From Sphingomicrobium aestuariivivum (lineage in GTDB: Bacteria; Pseudomonadota; Alphaproteobacteria; Sphingomonadales; Sphingomonadaceae), in contig NZ_CP102629.1 in NCBI RefSeq assembly GCF_024721585.1, positions 1,364,001 to 1,428,000 on the forward strand: 64,000 nt of DNA, given 5' to 3'. How positions within the stretch are numbered: the stretch's first letter is position 1; each line of letters opens with the position of its first letter. Below, piece by piece: positions 8,753-18,127 of the stretch. The translations under genes were made by a program, and so were the position numbers. Under the pieces are notes generated by a model. It was not told where the DNA came from. It saw nothing but the letters and a program-made list of their open reading frames with translations, and made no database searches.

Positions 8753-9946
8753 TCAAGCCTCTCCGGCCGCCTCGCGGTCGCGCTGGGCGCGGCTCTTCTT
8801 CTCCGCCGCGGTCTTCAGCTGCCCGCAGGCCGCGTCGATGTCGCGACCGCGCGGGGTGCGCACCGGCGCCGAAATCCCGCCCTCGAAGACGATGTCCGAG
8901 AAGCGCTTCACCCGCTCGGGCGTCGAGCATTCGTAGGGCGCGCCTTCCCACGGGTTGAAGGGGATGAGGTTCACCTTGGCGGGAAGGTCATACTCCTTGA
9001 GCAGCCGGACGAGCTCGTGCGCGTCCTCGTCGCTGTCATTCTTGTCCTTGAGCATCACATATTCGAAGGTGATACGGCGCGCATTGTTGGCGCTCGGATA
9101 GGCGGCGCAGGCGCTCAGGAGCTCGTCGATGCCGTATTTCTTGTTCAAGGGCACGATCTCGTCGCGCACTTCCTTGGTCACCGCATGGAGCGAGACCGCG
9201 AGATTGACCCCGATCTCCTCGCCGCAGCGCTCCATCATCGGCACCACGCCCGAGGTCGACAGGGTGATGCGGCGCTTCGACAGGCCCAGCCCGTCGCCGT
9301 CCATGACGATCTTCAGCGCCTGCTTCACATTGTCGAAATTGTAGAGCGGCTCGCCCATCCCCATCATCACGATGTTGGTGAGCAGGCGCCCGTCGGGGCG
9401 GCTCGGCCATTCGCCCAGCGCATCGCGCGCCAGCATGACTTGCCCGACGATCTCGTAAGGCTCGAGGTTGCGCACCAGCCGCATCGTGCCCGTGTGGCAG
9501 AAGCGGCAGTTCAAGGTGCAGCCGACCTGGCTCGACACGCACAGCGTGCCGCGGTCCGCATCGGGGATGAAGACCATCTCGAAATCGTGATTGTCGTGGG
9601 TGCGCAGGAGCCACTTGCGGGTGCCGTCGGACGACACCTGCGCCTCGACCACTTCAGGCCGGCGGATGGTGAACCGTTCCTCGAGCCAGGGGCGCTGCGC
9701 CTTGGCGATGTCGGTCATCTCGTCGAACGAGGTCGCACCGCGATTGTAGATCCAGTGCCAGATCTGCTTGCCCCTGAGCTTGGCCTGCTTGTCCGCCATG
9801 CCGCCGGCGAGCAGCGCCTCGCGCAAACCCTCCTTCGACAGGCCGACGAGGTTGACCTTCCCGTCAACATCGGGCGCGGGGGCACGGCCCGTGGGCACGG
9901 GATCGACATGGCCGGCAATCGGCATCAGGGGGGTATCGGCACTCAT
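8753..9946 (-). CDS. rlmN: 23S rRNA (adenine(2503)-C(2))-methyltransferase RlmN
   Basis: Radical-SAM enzyme that methylates C2 of A2503 in 23S rRNA and A37 of some tRNAs. The CxxxCxxC iron-sulfur motif is at C143, C147 and C150 ([12 protein letters not shown]). [23 protein letters not shown] and NLAVSLHA are typical RlmN stretches. Length 397 is normal. Starts at ATG 9946. The C terminus ends in a basic, acidic and Ala-rich tail. It lies 46 bases upstream of cfa on the same strand and may be co-transcribed with it. Confidence 0.96.
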   Translation of the reverse strand: MSADTPLMPIAGHVDPVPTGRAPAPDVDGKVNLVGLSKEGLREALLAGGMADKQAKLRGKQIWHWIYNRGATSFDEMTDIAKAQRPWLEERFTIRRPEVVEAQVSSDGTRKWLLRTHDNHDFEMVFIPDADRGTLCVSSQVGCTLNCRFCHTGTMRLVRNLEPYEIVGQVMLARDALGEWPSRPDGRLLTNIVMMGMGEPLYNFDNVKQALKIVMDGDGLGLSKRRITLSTSGVVPMMERCGEEIGVNLAVSLHAVTKEVRDEIVPLNKKYGIDELLSACAAYPSANNARRITFEYVMLKDKNDSDEDAHELVRLLKEYDLPAKVNLIPFNPWEGAPYECSTPERVKRFSDIVFEGGISAPVRTPRGRDIDAACGQLKTAAEKKSRAQRDREAAGEA

Positions 9947-10003
9947 GATCGTGGGCGATCTAGTTGCTTTGGCGAACTTTTTCCAGCCCTAAGCGAGTCT
10001 CGC

Positions 10004-10468
10004 TCAGGCACAGCCGGTGGCGGCCGCGTCGATCGCCGCCGGCACGCCGCCGATCGGATAATAGTCGGTGAAGCGCCCGCCACCGCGATGGCGCGCGCTC
10101 ACCCGCATCTTGGTCGCGTCGCGCAAGGCCTCGATCACGCCCAGCGCCTCGCGCGTGCCGGCAAAGGCGCTATGCCCCTCGCCGGTGAGGAGGAAGGGCT
10201 CGTTGTCGACCACCAGCTGCACCCGCGTGCCCTTGGCCACCGCGCGGCGCAGGCGGACGTGGAGGTAGGGCGCCTTTCCCTTCTCGAACAGGAAACTGAT
10301 CATCGGCTGGCGGTGACGCTGGCTGTCGGGCAACACGCGCCAGCCGCGCCCGCGTGCCTCGCAGCGCCCGTCCTCCCAGCGGATCGCCGCCCAGCGCGCA
10401 TCGCCGCCGAGCGGTTCGGGAGCGGCCAGCGCGAGGCTCAGCGCGGCAAGGCTCAGCCCCGCAGCCAC
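10004..10468 (-). CDS. Invasion-associated locus B (IalB)-like secreted protein
   Basis: 154-residue protein with an N-terminal hydrophobic signal (AAGLSLAALSLALA). The body WAAIRWEDGRCEARG, then YLHVRLRRAV, and the end GGVPAAIDAAATGCA match my recollection of short IalB-like proteins in sphingomonads, including the terminal Gly-Cys-Ala. Function is unknown in this group. The GTG start overlaps the cpaA stop by 16 bases, so it is the last gene of the Tad operon and may belong to the pilus system. Family assignment is moderate. Confidence 0.6.
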   Translation of the reverse strand: MAAGLSLAALSLALAAPEPLGGDARWAAIRWEDGRCEARGRGWRVLPDSQRHRQPMISFLFEKGKAPYLHVRLRRAVAKGTRVQLVVDNEPFLLTGEGHSAFAGTREALGVIEALRDATKMRVSARHRGGGRFTDYYPIGGVPAAIDAAATGCA

Positions 10469-10920
10469 AGGCCGGTCCCGACCGCGCCGAGGCCGATCGC
10501 CACGCCATAGGGGACGAGGCGTCCCATCTCGCGGTCCTTGCCCTTGAAGGCCACCCGCGCCATCAGCATCACCAGCGTGACCAGCCCGCCGACCACCGCG
10601 GTCGACACGATCATGCGCAGGCCATCAGCCATGTCGAACCACAGCGCGGTGGCGGCAAGCAGCTTCACATCACCCCCGCCGAACCAGCCGCGCGAGAAGG
10701 CGAAGGTGCCGACCGCGAGGATGATCGCGAACATCGCCGCATTTTCCCACAGGCTCGTGTCGAAGCCTTCGAGGACGACGGCGACCACCGCGCCGATGAT
10801 CAGCGCGATCACCGCGGCGTTGGGAATCTTGCGCTTCGCGATGTCGCTGGCGGCGGCGTAGAGGAAGACGAGCCCGAACAGGATGAACAGCCAGTCGGGA
10901 ACCATGGAAATGAGCGTCAT
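10453..10920 (-). CDS. cpaA: Tad prepilin peptidase CpaA/TadV
   Basis: A24-type aspartic prepilin peptidase of the inner membrane that cleaves the leader of Flp, and probably TadE/F-type pseudopilins, after Gly. 155 residues with several hydrophobic segments, the short form without a methylase domain. The two catalytic aspartates are visible: one in AAASDIAKRKIPN (about residue 26) and one in the GGGDVKLL motif (about residue 88). It overlaps the upstream TPR gene by 4 bases. Confidence 0.93.
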   Translation of the reverse strand: MTLISMVPDWLFILFGLVFLYAAASDIAKRKIPNAAVIALIIGAVVAVVLEGFDTSLWENAAMFAIILAVGTFAFSRGWFGGGDVKLLAATALWFDMADGLRMIVSTAVVGGLVTLVMLMARVAFKGKDREMGRLVPYGVAIGLGAVGTGLWLRG

Positions 10921-11783
10921 CGTGCGGTGTCGAGCCTTTCGAGATTGTGCGCGGCACGTTCGTAATGAGTGCTAGAGGCGCCGAGCGCGCGGGTAAAGGC
11001 GGCGCGCGCGCGGGCGGCATCGCCCCCCATGGCGGCGGCCACCCCCGCATCGTTGAGGCGCCGCGCGAAGTCGGCAGCGCTTTCACCCGCCCGCCGTTCG
11101 GGCAGCCCGCGTCCCGCCGCCCATCCGGCAAAGTCGCGGTTGGCGACATAGCGCGCCACGCCGGGCGCCAGCGCGGCGGCGCGGTCGAGCCGTTCGAGCG
11201 CCGCGCGCCACTGTCCGCGCAGCATCAGCGAGAAGCCCCAATTGTTGAGCAGCATCGGCTGGTCGGGGCCGCGCGCCACCCCCGTGGCATAGGCACGGTC
11301 GGCGGCGGCATAGTCCCCTTGCCGGTCGGCAATCACCCCGCGCAAATTCCACTGTCGCCAGTCGCCCGCGACGCCCGCATCGGCGAGCGCGGCATCGAGC
11401 CACTGCCCCGCCTCGGCCAGCCGCCCGAGTTCGAGCGCGGCCCGCGCGGCGCGCGCGGCCATGGCGGCATCGCCCTCGCCCTTCGCGACCAGCCCGCGAT
11501 AGAAGCCGTAAGCGCTGTCCCAGTCGCCGAGCGCGAAAGCGAGGTCGCCGCGGCGCGCCTCGCTCGCGGCAGCCGGAGCCCCCGCGACCAGCGCCCGCTC
11601 GAGCAGGATGCGCGCCTGCTCATGGCGCCCCGCGGCGATGGCGTGATCGGTTTCGGCGAGCAACCGCTCGGCCTCGCCCCCTACGGGCTGGGCGAGCGCC
11701 AGCGCGGGCGCCGGCGCAGACACCGACAGGGGCCCGAGCGCCAACGTCACCGCCGCGCCAACAGCGAAAGGTCGGCGCCTCAC
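10917..11783 (-). CDS. TPR protein of the Tad operon, TadD-like
   Basis: 288 residues with a signal-peptide-like N terminus (AVGAAVTLALGPLSVSAPAPALA), then several degenerate tetratricopeptide helices, for example LLNNWGFSLMLRGQWRAALERLDRAAALAP around residues 170-200. TPR proteins (TadD) accompany Tad loci and are thought to act as pilotins or assembly scaffolds. There is no lipobox, unlike its neighbour, so it is probably periplasmic. It overlaps both neighbours by 4 bases, consistent with strict co-translation. Confidence 0.75.
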   Translation of the reverse strand: MRRRPFAVGAAVTLALGPLSVSAPAPALALAQPVGGEAERLLAETDHAIAAGRHEQARILLERALVAGAPAAASEARRGDLAFALGDWDSAYGFYRGLVAKGEGDAAMAARAARAALELGRLAEAGQWLDAALADAGVAGDWRQWNLRGVIADRQGDYAAADRAYATGVARGPDQPMLLNNWGFSLMLRGQWRAALERLDRAAALAPGVARYVANRDFAGWAAGRGLPERRAGESAADFARRLNDAGVAAAMGGDAARARAAFTRALGASSTHYERAAHNLERLDTAR

Positions 11784-13450
11784 CCCCGCGGCAGCAACGC
11801 GCGGCCGGCGTCCTTGCCGAGATGGAGGGTGATCCGCTCGACGGGGCCCCGCTGCACCGCAATGGCGAAACCGAGCGCGTCGGCGAGCCGCTGCGCCTCG
11901 GCCTCATGGCCCGCGGGATAGAGGATGATCGAGCGACCACGGCGCGCCGAGGCGTCATGAAGGTCGGCATCGGCAATCCCCGCAGCAAGCATCACGCCCG
12001 CCGCGCTGGCGGCCAGCGTCGGAACGGCGGGAGCGGCGGCAGACGCGGCGCTTACCGCGACAGGTGCGGCCACCGGCAGGACCGTCGGCGCGGGCATGAC
12101 CGGCGCGGCCATCACCGGCACGACGGTCGCCGCCGCGGCAGCGGGGGCAGGCACCGGCGGCGCGGGCGGGGCGATGCCGGCGAGCCCGCTGAGGCTCTCG
12201 TCGGCGGCAAGCGCGACGGCGGCGATCATCGCCGTGTCGATCACGGTGAGGCGCGGCGCGGGCGCGGCGGCCACCGGCGCGGGCGTGGCGGCGAGCACGG
12301 CGCTCACGGCAACGGGGGCACGCGACGGTGCCACCGGCGCCACCACGGGCGCGGCGGCCGGCGCGGCAAGGCTCGAAAGGCTGGTCAGCGGCACCGCGAC
12401 GACCGGCACCGTCGGCGCCGCGGGGGCGGCGACGAGCGATGCGGCGACAGGCGCGAGCGCGCTGCCGGCCATCGGGATGGCGGCGACGGCCGCGGGGGCA
12501 GCCGCGATGCTGACGGCCACCGTCGGCGCTGCAGGTGCGGCGGGCGCGACCACGGGGCCGGTCGCCAGCGGGGCGGCGGCCATCATGGAAGCCATCGGCA
12601 CGGCGGCGACCGCCATCGCCATGTCGGGCGTCGGCCCGTTGATCGCGGTCGGCAGCGCCACCGTCGCCATCGCCATCTTCGGCGCCCCCTCGAGCGCGCT
12701 GTCGCGGCTCGCGATGGTAATGATCGCTGGGCGGTCGTCGACGAGCGCGGCGAGCTCAAGCGCGGGCGCCTCGCGGTCGAAGGCGCGGGCCACGGCGACA
12801 TCGGGAATGGCGGGCGCGGCGGCGACGGCCAGCGCGGGCTCGCCGGTCGTGCCGCGGCTCGACAGCAGCACCTCATGACCGCTCAGCCGTTCGAGGCGCG
12901 GTCCCGTCGCCACCGGTTCGGCGACCGGTGCCTCGACGGGCATGGCGACAGGCGCGGCAACCGGCGCGGCCGAGGCGACCGCGACCGGCGCGGACGACGG
13001 CGTCAACGCGGCCTCGTCGCCAAGCGCGGTCATGGCGGCGCGGCGCGCGGCGCGGTCGGCAGCTTCGCCGAGCAGCGCATTGGCGGCGAGACGATCGCCC
13101 TGCCGCAGCTTGGAGGCGGCAAAGGCCTCGTACATGGCGGGGTCGGCGGGCGCATGGGCGAGTGCGGTCTCGTAATGGCGCGAGGAAAGATCGTAGCGCC
13201 CCATGCGGTCATAGGCGCTGGCAAGGCCGGCATGGGCGCGGGCGTTGGCGGGCTCGGCGCGCAGCACCTTGCGATAGGCCTCGATGGCGAGCCCCGTATT
13301 GCCGAGGCGCAAGAGCCCCTCGGCTTCGGCGAGACGTGCGCTCGCACCGAGGTCGGCGCTCGAAATCCCGCGGTCGATCATCCGCATCTCGACCCCGGGC
13401 GCGGCGCAGGCCGCGGTCATCATCACGGGCAGGATCATCAGGTAGCGCAT
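11780..13450 (-). CDS. Tad-operon lipoprotein: TPR domain, long Ala/Val/Pro/Met-rich linker, LytR_C-like C terminus
   Basis: 556 residues. The start gives a lipobox signal peptide (MMTAAC, Cys near residue 14), so an outer-membrane lipoprotein is likely. Residues about 40-140 are TPR-like (LGNTGLAIEAYRKVL, ANARAHAGLASAYDRMGRY). Residues about 150-490 are a low-complexity A/V/P/M-rich linker. The last 60 residues (RSIILYPAGHEAEAQRLADAL and LHLGKDAG) match the second half of the LytR_C domain seen in TPR-LytR_C proteins of sphingomonad Tad loci as I recall them; the first half seems eroded. Probably a TadD-type pilotin or cell-wall tether of the pilus; function is inferred. Confidence 0.75.
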   Translation of the reverse strand: MRYLMILPVMMTAACAAPGVEMRMIDRGISSADLGASARLAEAEGLLRLGNTGLAIEAYRKVLRAEPANARAHAGLASAYDRMGRYDLSSRHYETALAHAPADPAMYEAFAASKLRQGDRLAANALLGEAADRAARRAAMTALGDEAALTPSSAPVAVASAAPVAAPVAMPVEAPVAEPVATGPRLERLSGHEVLLSSRGTTGEPALAVAAAPAIPDVAVARAFDREAPALELAALVDDRPAIITIASRDSALEGAPKMAMATVALPTAINGPTPDMAMAVAAVPMASMMAAAPLATGPVVAPAAPAAPTVAVSIAAAPAAVAAIPMAGSALAPVAASLVAAPAAPTVPVVAVPLTSLSSLAAPAAAPVVAPVAPSRAPVAVSAVLAATPAPVAAAPAPRLTVIDTAMIAAVALAADESLSGLAGIAPPAPPVPAPAAAAATVVPVMAAPVMPAPTVLPVAAPVAVSAASAAAPAVPTLAASAAGVMLAAGIADADLHDASARRGRSIILYPAGHEAEAQRLADALGFAIAVQRGPVERITLHLGKDAGRALLPRG

Positions 13451-13490
13451 ATTCGTCCCCCTTCTTCTCTTCTCGTCCCCTCGGCCGCGC

Positions 13491-14471
13491 TCAACCGAGC
13501 GCCGGCACCACCGTCCGCATCGCGCGGATCACCGCGGGCACCATCAGCACCCCGATCATCACCGGCAGCATGCAGCCGACCAGCGGCACCGCCAGCAGCA
13601 CCGGCAGGCGGTGCGCGCGTTCTTCGGCGCGCATGCGGCGCTTCTCGCGCATTTCGGCGGCATAGACGCGCAGCGTCGCGGCCACCGAGCTGCCCAGCTT
13701 CTGGCTCTGGATCAGCAGCGTGGAGAAGGCGCGGATCTCGTCCACCCCCGCGCGGTCGGCAAAGCGCCGCAATGCATCCTCGCGGCTGCGCCCGGCGCGC
13801 AATTCGAGCACCACGCCGGCGAAATGGCGCGCCAGGAGCGGGTGCGACTTGTACATTTCCTGCCCGACGCGGTCGAAGGCGGTCTCGAGCCCGAGCCCCG
13901 CCTCGACGCAGACGAGCATGAGGTCGAGCGCGTCGGGAAAGCCGTTGAGCAGTTCTTCCTGCCGCTTGTCGGCCTTCACCTGCACGATGAGGATCGGGAT
14001 GACATAGCCGAGACCGGCCGCGAAAATGGCCAGGAAGTAGCTCGAGGCGAGCCCCACGTTGGTCCCCGAGATGAAGGCATAAGCGAGGATCAGGATCGGG
14101 AAGCCGAGCGTCGCGATCGTGCGGATAAGGGTGAAGACGCGCGGCGCGCTCGGATCCTCGTAGCCTGCCGCGACGAGCTTGCGCCGGAGGCCCTGGTCGC
14201 GCGTCGAGACGAGGTTGACCCCGCGCTTTTCCAGTTCGTTGACGATGTCGATCCAGGCGCCACGCTGCTGGTCGCCGCGCAGCCGCGCCGCGCCGGTCGC
14301 GGCCGCGGCGGCCGCCTCCCCGCGCGAGCCGGTCTGGGCCCGGAGGCGCGAGCGCATCCCGCGACGCTGGGTCGCCGCATTGGTCACGATCATCGCGATG
14401 GTGACCACCGCCGCGAAGATCAGCAGGAGCACGGCCCAGCGGGCGAGGTCGTTGTCGAGAAGAAAGTCCAT
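13491..14471 (-). CDS. tadC: Tad pilus inner-membrane platform protein TadC (GspF family)
   Basis: 326-residue type II secretion F-domain protein with about four hydrophobic segments (residues about 10-30, 110-150 and near the C terminus). The GspF/TadC signature QEELLNGFPDALDLMLVCVEAGLGLETAF is clear. With TadB it forms the inner-membrane platform on which the CpaF ATPase acts. It starts at ATG 14471, 9 bases after tadB, and lacks the extra N-terminal stretch of its partner. Confidence 0.95.
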   Translation of the reverse strand: MDFLLDNDLARWAVLLLIFAAVVTIAMIVTNAATQRRGMRSRLRAQTGSRGEAAAAAATGAARLRGDQQRGAWIDIVNELEKRGVNLVSTRDQGLRRKLVAAGYEDPSAPRVFTLIRTIATLGFPILILAYAFISGTNVGLASSYFLAIFAAGLGYVIPILIVQVKADKRQEELLNGFPDALDLMLVCVEAGLGLETAFDRVGQEMYKSHPLLARHFAGVVLELRAGRSREDALRRFADRAGVDEIRAFSTLLIQSQKLGSSVAATLRVYAAEMREKRRMRAEERAHRLPVLLAVPLVGCMLPVMIGVLMVPAVIRAMRTVVPALG

Positions 14472-14480
14472 AGCGGCGCC

Positions 14481-15479
14481 CTACACCTTGAGATCGATGA
14501 GCCGGCGGATGATCAGCACGCCGATGAACCACATCAGGACGATGATGCTGAAGCTCGGGATGAAGGCCGGATCATCGGCGACGTCGAGGAAGAAGCCTGG
14601 ATTGCCGGTGAAGACGATGACCAGCGCGAACAGCGGCAACAGCGACAGGATCCACGCCGTCATGCGGCCTTCCGACGACAGCGCGCGCACCTTCATGAAG
14701 AGCGCGTGGCGGTCGCGGATCACCTTCGAGAGATTGTCGAGCACTTCGGCGAGGTTGCCCCCCGTCTCGGCCTGCACCGACAGGCTGACGACGAACATGC
14801 GCAGGTCATCGAGGTCCCAGCGCTCGGCCATTTCCTCCAATGCCTCGCGCATGTCGGCACCATAGGTCACCTCGTCGACGACCAGCCCGAATTCGGAGCC
14901 GATCGGGTCGGGCATCTCGACCGTCAGCATCTCGAGCGCGGCGGCCACCGGATGGCCCGCGCGAAGCCCGCGCACGAAAATGTCGAGCGCGACCGGGAAC
15001 TGCTCTTCCATCTTCTTGCGGCGGCGCTCGGCTTTGAAGTTGATCGCCGCGATGGGAAGCAGCGCGCCGATGATGATCGACATGACGACGAACAGGAGGA
15101 CGCGGCCGGCCGTGACCCCGCCTGCCATCGTCGCCGACACGAGCACGAACAGGACAAACAGCGCGACGGGGGCCAGCATCAGCCCCACCACCATGCGGAC
15201 CGAGGGCGTCACCACCCCCGCCTGCACCAGCTTGCGGTGCAGCGTGTCGCCCCATTTGCGGAGGATGCCCGGCGTGCCCTCGCCCAGCGTGAAGGCGCGG
15301 CGACGCAGCCGCAGCATCGTCTCCTCGCGGCTCACCCCGCTCTCGATCATGCCGAGGCGGCGGTTGATCGCACCGCCGTGGCTGCGGCTGGCGAGCACCG
15401 CGTTGGTGATGAGCCCCGCGACCACCATCACGGCGAGCGTGATGAGCGCGAGGAAGAGGACGCGGATGAAGACGTCCAT
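14481..15479 (-). CDS. tadB: Tad pilus inner-membrane platform protein TadB (GspF family)
   Basis: 332-residue GspF-domain protein, paralogous to TadC. Hydrophobic segments lie near residues 5-25, 90-140 and 275-330. The characteristic stretch is EEQFPVALDIFVRGLRAGHPVAAALEML, followed by GLVVDEVTYGADMREALEEM and the SVQAETGGNLAEVLDNLS motif. It shares one base with the cpaF stop (cpaF ends at 15479, the first base of this ATG), so translation is coupled to the ATPase it works with. Confidence 0.95.
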   Translation of the reverse strand: MDVFIRVLFLALITLAVMVVAGLITNAVLASRSHGGAINRRLGMIESGVSREETMLRLRRRAFTLGEGTPGILRKWGDTLHRKLVQAGVVTPSVRMVVGLMLAPVALFVLFVLVSATMAGGVTAGRVLLFVVMSIIIGALLPIAAINFKAERRRKKMEEQFPVALDIFVRGLRAGHPVAAALEMLTVEMPDPIGSEFGLVVDEVTYGADMREALEEMAERWDLDDLRMFVVSLSVQAETGGNLAEVLDNLSKVIRDRHALFMKVRALSSEGRMTAWILSLLPLFALVIVFTGNPGFFLDVADDPAFIPSFSIIVLMWFIGVLIIRRLIDLKV

Positions 15480-16906
15480 CAGTCGAGCTTCGCGTCAGGT
15501 CGGAAGAGTTCGGGCGACACGGCGATGCCATGCGCGTCGAAGGCGTCGAGGAAGCGCGGGCGGATGCCCGTGGCCTCGAAATTGCCCTTGACCGCACCGT
15601 CCTCGTCGCGGCCCTTCATCCGGAACCGGAAGATTTCCTGCAAGGTGATCACTTCCCCCTCCATCCCCGTAATCTCGGACACGCTGGTCAGGCGGCGCCG
15701 GCCGTCCGACAGGCGGCTGACCTGGATGACGACATTGACCGCCGAGGCGATCTGCGCGCGTGCCGCCTTGGCGGGCATGTCGATGCCGGCCATGCCGATC
15801 ATCTGCTCGACACGGCTCAGCGCATCGCGCGGCGTGTTGGCGTGGATCGTCGTCATCGAGCCTTCGTGACCCGTGTTCATCGCCTGCAGCATGTCGAACG
15901 CCTCCCCGGCGCGCACTTCGCCGACGATGATGCGGTCGGGACGCATGCGCAGCGCGTTCTTGACGAGGTCGCGCATCGCCACCTCGCCGCGCCCCTCGAC
16001 GTTGGGCGGGCGTGTCTCGAGGCGGGCGACATGCTCCTGCTGGAGCTGGAGTTCGGCCGAATCCTCGATCGTCACGATGCGTTCCGAATGGTCGATGAAG
16101 GCGCTCATCGCGTTGAGCATGGTCGTCTTGCCCGAACCGGTGCCGCCCGAGATGAGGATGTTGCGCCGCGCCGCCACGCAGCCGCGCAGGATTTCGGCGA
16201 CGGGTTCGGGCACCGAGCCAATCTCGACGAGGCGCTCGAGGCTGATCGGCACCTTGGCGAACTTGCGGATCGAGAGCAGCGAGCCGTCGAGCGCAAGCGG
16301 CGGCACCACCGCGTTAACGCGGCTGCCGTCGGCGAGGCGCGCGTCGACCATCGGCGATGATTCATCGATGCGGCGACCGACGTCGGACACGATCTTCTGG
16401 ATGATGCGCAAGAGGTGGCGCTCGTCCTTGAACATCACCGGCGAGCGCTCGAGCGTACCGAAGCGTTCGACGAACACGTCCTTGTAGCCGTTGACGAGGA
16501 TATCGGTGATCGTCGTGTCCTTGAGGAGCGGCTCGAGCGGCCCGAGGCCGAGCAGTTCGTCGAGCACGTCGTCGACGAGCTGCTTGCGTTCGGTCGCGTT
16601 GAGCGCGTGGCTCTTCTTGGCCAGCTCGTCGGCGATGATGTCGCCGATCTCGTCGGCGACCTGCTCGCGGCTCATCGCATCGAGGGCGGCAAGATTGATC
16701 TGGTCGAGGAGGCTCTGGTGCAGCTCGACCTTGAGGTCGATATTGGCATCGCGCTTGGCAAAGGCCCCCGCATCGCCGACCGAGACGAGCTTGCGCTTCT
16801 CCTCGCGGTCGCGGTCATGCTCCTCCGAGGCGATATCGGTGACGTCGGGCTGGGGCTGCTCCTCGGCGGGCGCCTGCCCCGGTTTCCTGATCTGAAACAT
16901 ACTCAT
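15479..16906 (-). CDS. cpaF: Tad pilus assembly/secretion ATPase CpaF/TadA
   Basis: 475-residue hexameric VirB11/PilT-type ATPase that powers Flp pilus assembly at the cytoplasmic face. The N-terminal about 90 residues are a charged leader. LLGLGPLEPLLKDTTITDILVNG precedes the core. The Walker A motif is SGGTGSGKTTMLNAM, and the Walker B-like region contains MRPDRIIVGEVRAGEAFDMLQAMNTGHEGS. It overlaps cpaE upstream by 4 bases and tadB downstream by one. Confidence 0.97.
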   Translation of the reverse strand: MSMFQIRKPGQAPAEEQPQPDVTDIASEEHDRDREEKRKLVSVGDAGAFAKRDANIDLKVELHQSLLDQINLAALDAMSREQVADEIGDIIADELAKKSHALNATERKQLVDDVLDELLGLGPLEPLLKDTTITDILVNGYKDVFVERFGTLERSPVMFKDERHLLRIIQKIVSDVGRRIDESSPMVDARLADGSRVNAVVPPLALDGSLLSIRKFAKVPISLERLVEIGSVPEPVAEILRGCVAARRNILISGGTGSGKTTMLNAMSAFIDHSERIVTIEDSAELQLQQEHVARLETRPPNVEGRGEVAMRDLVKNALRMRPDRIIVGEVRAGEAFDMLQAMNTGHEGSMTTIHANTPRDALSRVEQMIGMAGIDMPAKAARAQIASAVNVVIQVSRLSDGRRRLTSVSEITGMEGEVITLQEIFRFRMKGRDEDGAVKGNFEATGIRPRFLDAFDAHGIAVSPELFRPDAKLD

Positions 16907-18105
16907 CGCTCCAATCCAAGCCGTGCTGCGACCTCGGTCTCGAGCGCCTTCAGGTCCTTGTTGAGCGCCCCCTTCCGGCGGATTTCGGCGACCGGGATCC
17001 CCTGTTCGATCGCCGCCGTCATCGTCGCGTGATCATTGGCCAGCGTATAGGTCACGGGCCGGCCGAGCACACGCTCGGCATCCTCGCGCGTCACATTCTT
17101 GAACAGGCCCTTCTCGAACCGGTTGACGGCGATTCGCACGTCGAGATGGCCGAGGTCCTGGCTGGTGATGAGGTCGAGCTGGCGCTTGGCGCGATGCAGG
17201 CTCGCGATCGACAGTTCGCACACCATGATGACGAGGTCCGAGCGCGCCAGCAGCGACAGCGACCAGTCGGTCCAGTTGGTCGGCAGGTCGACGAAGACGG
17301 TGCCGAATTCCTTCATCGCGATATCGACGAGATGCAGCGCCTGGTCGACGTCCATCGCGTCGAGGCGGGTGATCTCGGCGGGCGCGGCGATGATATTGAG
17401 TCCCGAAGGGTGGGGCGCGGCGACGGTGCGCATCATGTCACCGTCCATCCGCGTGCCCGCGGCGAGCAGGTCGTCGATCCCGAGCTTGGGATGGAGCCCG
17501 AGCTGGAAGGCGGCATCGCCGAACTGGATGTCGAGGTCGAGCAGCAGCGCCTCGCGCCCCGCCTTCTTCTCGAGCGCGGCAAAGCGGGTGGCGAGCTGGC
17601 CCATCAGCGCGGTCGCCCCGACCCCGCCTTCGGACTTGATCATCGTCACGAGCTTGGCGGGGCCCGTCGTGGTGCGCCGCTCGCGCGTCTGGATCTCGTC
17701 ACGGACCGGTTGCAGCGAGGTTTCGAGCTCGGCCACGTCGAGCGGCAGCGGGATCACGTCATGCGCGCCCGCACGGATCAACGCGCGGACGAAGGACAGG
17801 CCGGGATCGAAAGCGGCGGCAAGCAACGGCGTGTCGGTCGCGCGCGCCATGTCGGCGAAGCGCTTGACCGCCCCCTCGTCGTCTTCCGACAGCTGGATGA
17901 TGGCCGCCGCGGCGCGGTCGAGTTCGCCCATGTCGATGGCATCGCCCGGCCGCGTGATGACGAGCTGGAGCGGCAGCCCCGCCGCCTCCGCCCCCGCCAG
18001 CGCGCCGGCATCGCCCTCGGCGACATTGAGGTAGAGCAGCACCGAAGGTCGGGCATCGCTCGCCCGCCAGGTGGCATCTCGCTTGTTGTCGCTGCTCATA
18101 CGCAT
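16903..18105 (-). CDS. cpaE: Pilus assembly protein CpaE/TadZ (MinD-like localisation ATPase)
   Basis: 400 residues. The N-terminal part (about 20-135) is a degenerate response-receiver-like domain; the C-terminal part is a ParA/MinD-type ATPase. The P-loop reads KSEGGVGATAL: Gly-Gly and Gly are kept but the usual Lys-Thr after GVG is replaced by Ala-Thr, a deviation known in TadZ proteins with weak or no ATP hydrolysis. TadZ/CpaE positions the pilus apparatus, often at a pole. ATG 18105 was used, with MSSDNK at 18099 as alternative. Gap to the upstream pseudopilin gene is 22 bases. Confidence 0.9.
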   Translation of the reverse strand: MRMSSDNKRDATWRASDARPSVLLYLNVAEGDAGALAGAEAAGLPLQLVITRPGDAIDMGELDRAAAAIIQLSEDDEGAVKRFADMARATDTPLLAAAFDPGLSFVRALIRAGAHDVIPLPLDVAELETSLQPVRDEIQTRERRTTTGPAKLVTMIKSEGGVGATALMGQLATRFAALEKKAGREALLLDLDIQFGDAAFQLGLHPKLGIDDLLAAGTRMDGDMMRTVAAPHPSGLNIIAAPAEITRLDAMDVDQALHLVDIAMKEFGTVFVDLPTNWTDWSLSLLARSDLVIMVCELSIASLHRAKRQLDLITSQDLGHLDVRIAVNRFEKGLFKNVTREDAERVLGRPVTYTLANDHATMTAAIEQGIPVAEIRRKGALNKDLKALETEVAARLGLER

Positions 18106-18127
18106 GGGTCTTCTTCTTTTTCTCTCG

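Noticed and set aside
11822-13921. Long open frame on the plus strand across the Tad lipoprotein and tadC genes
   Set aside because: It is the antisense of a G+C-rich, low-complexity coding region; the translation is Arg/Gly/His-rich and has no domain, while the minus strand encodes recognisable Tad proteins.
13611-15869. Long plus-strand open frame over tadC, tadB and cpaF
   Set aside because: Antisense shadow with strongly charged, repetitive composition; three well-defined Tad genes lie on the other strand.
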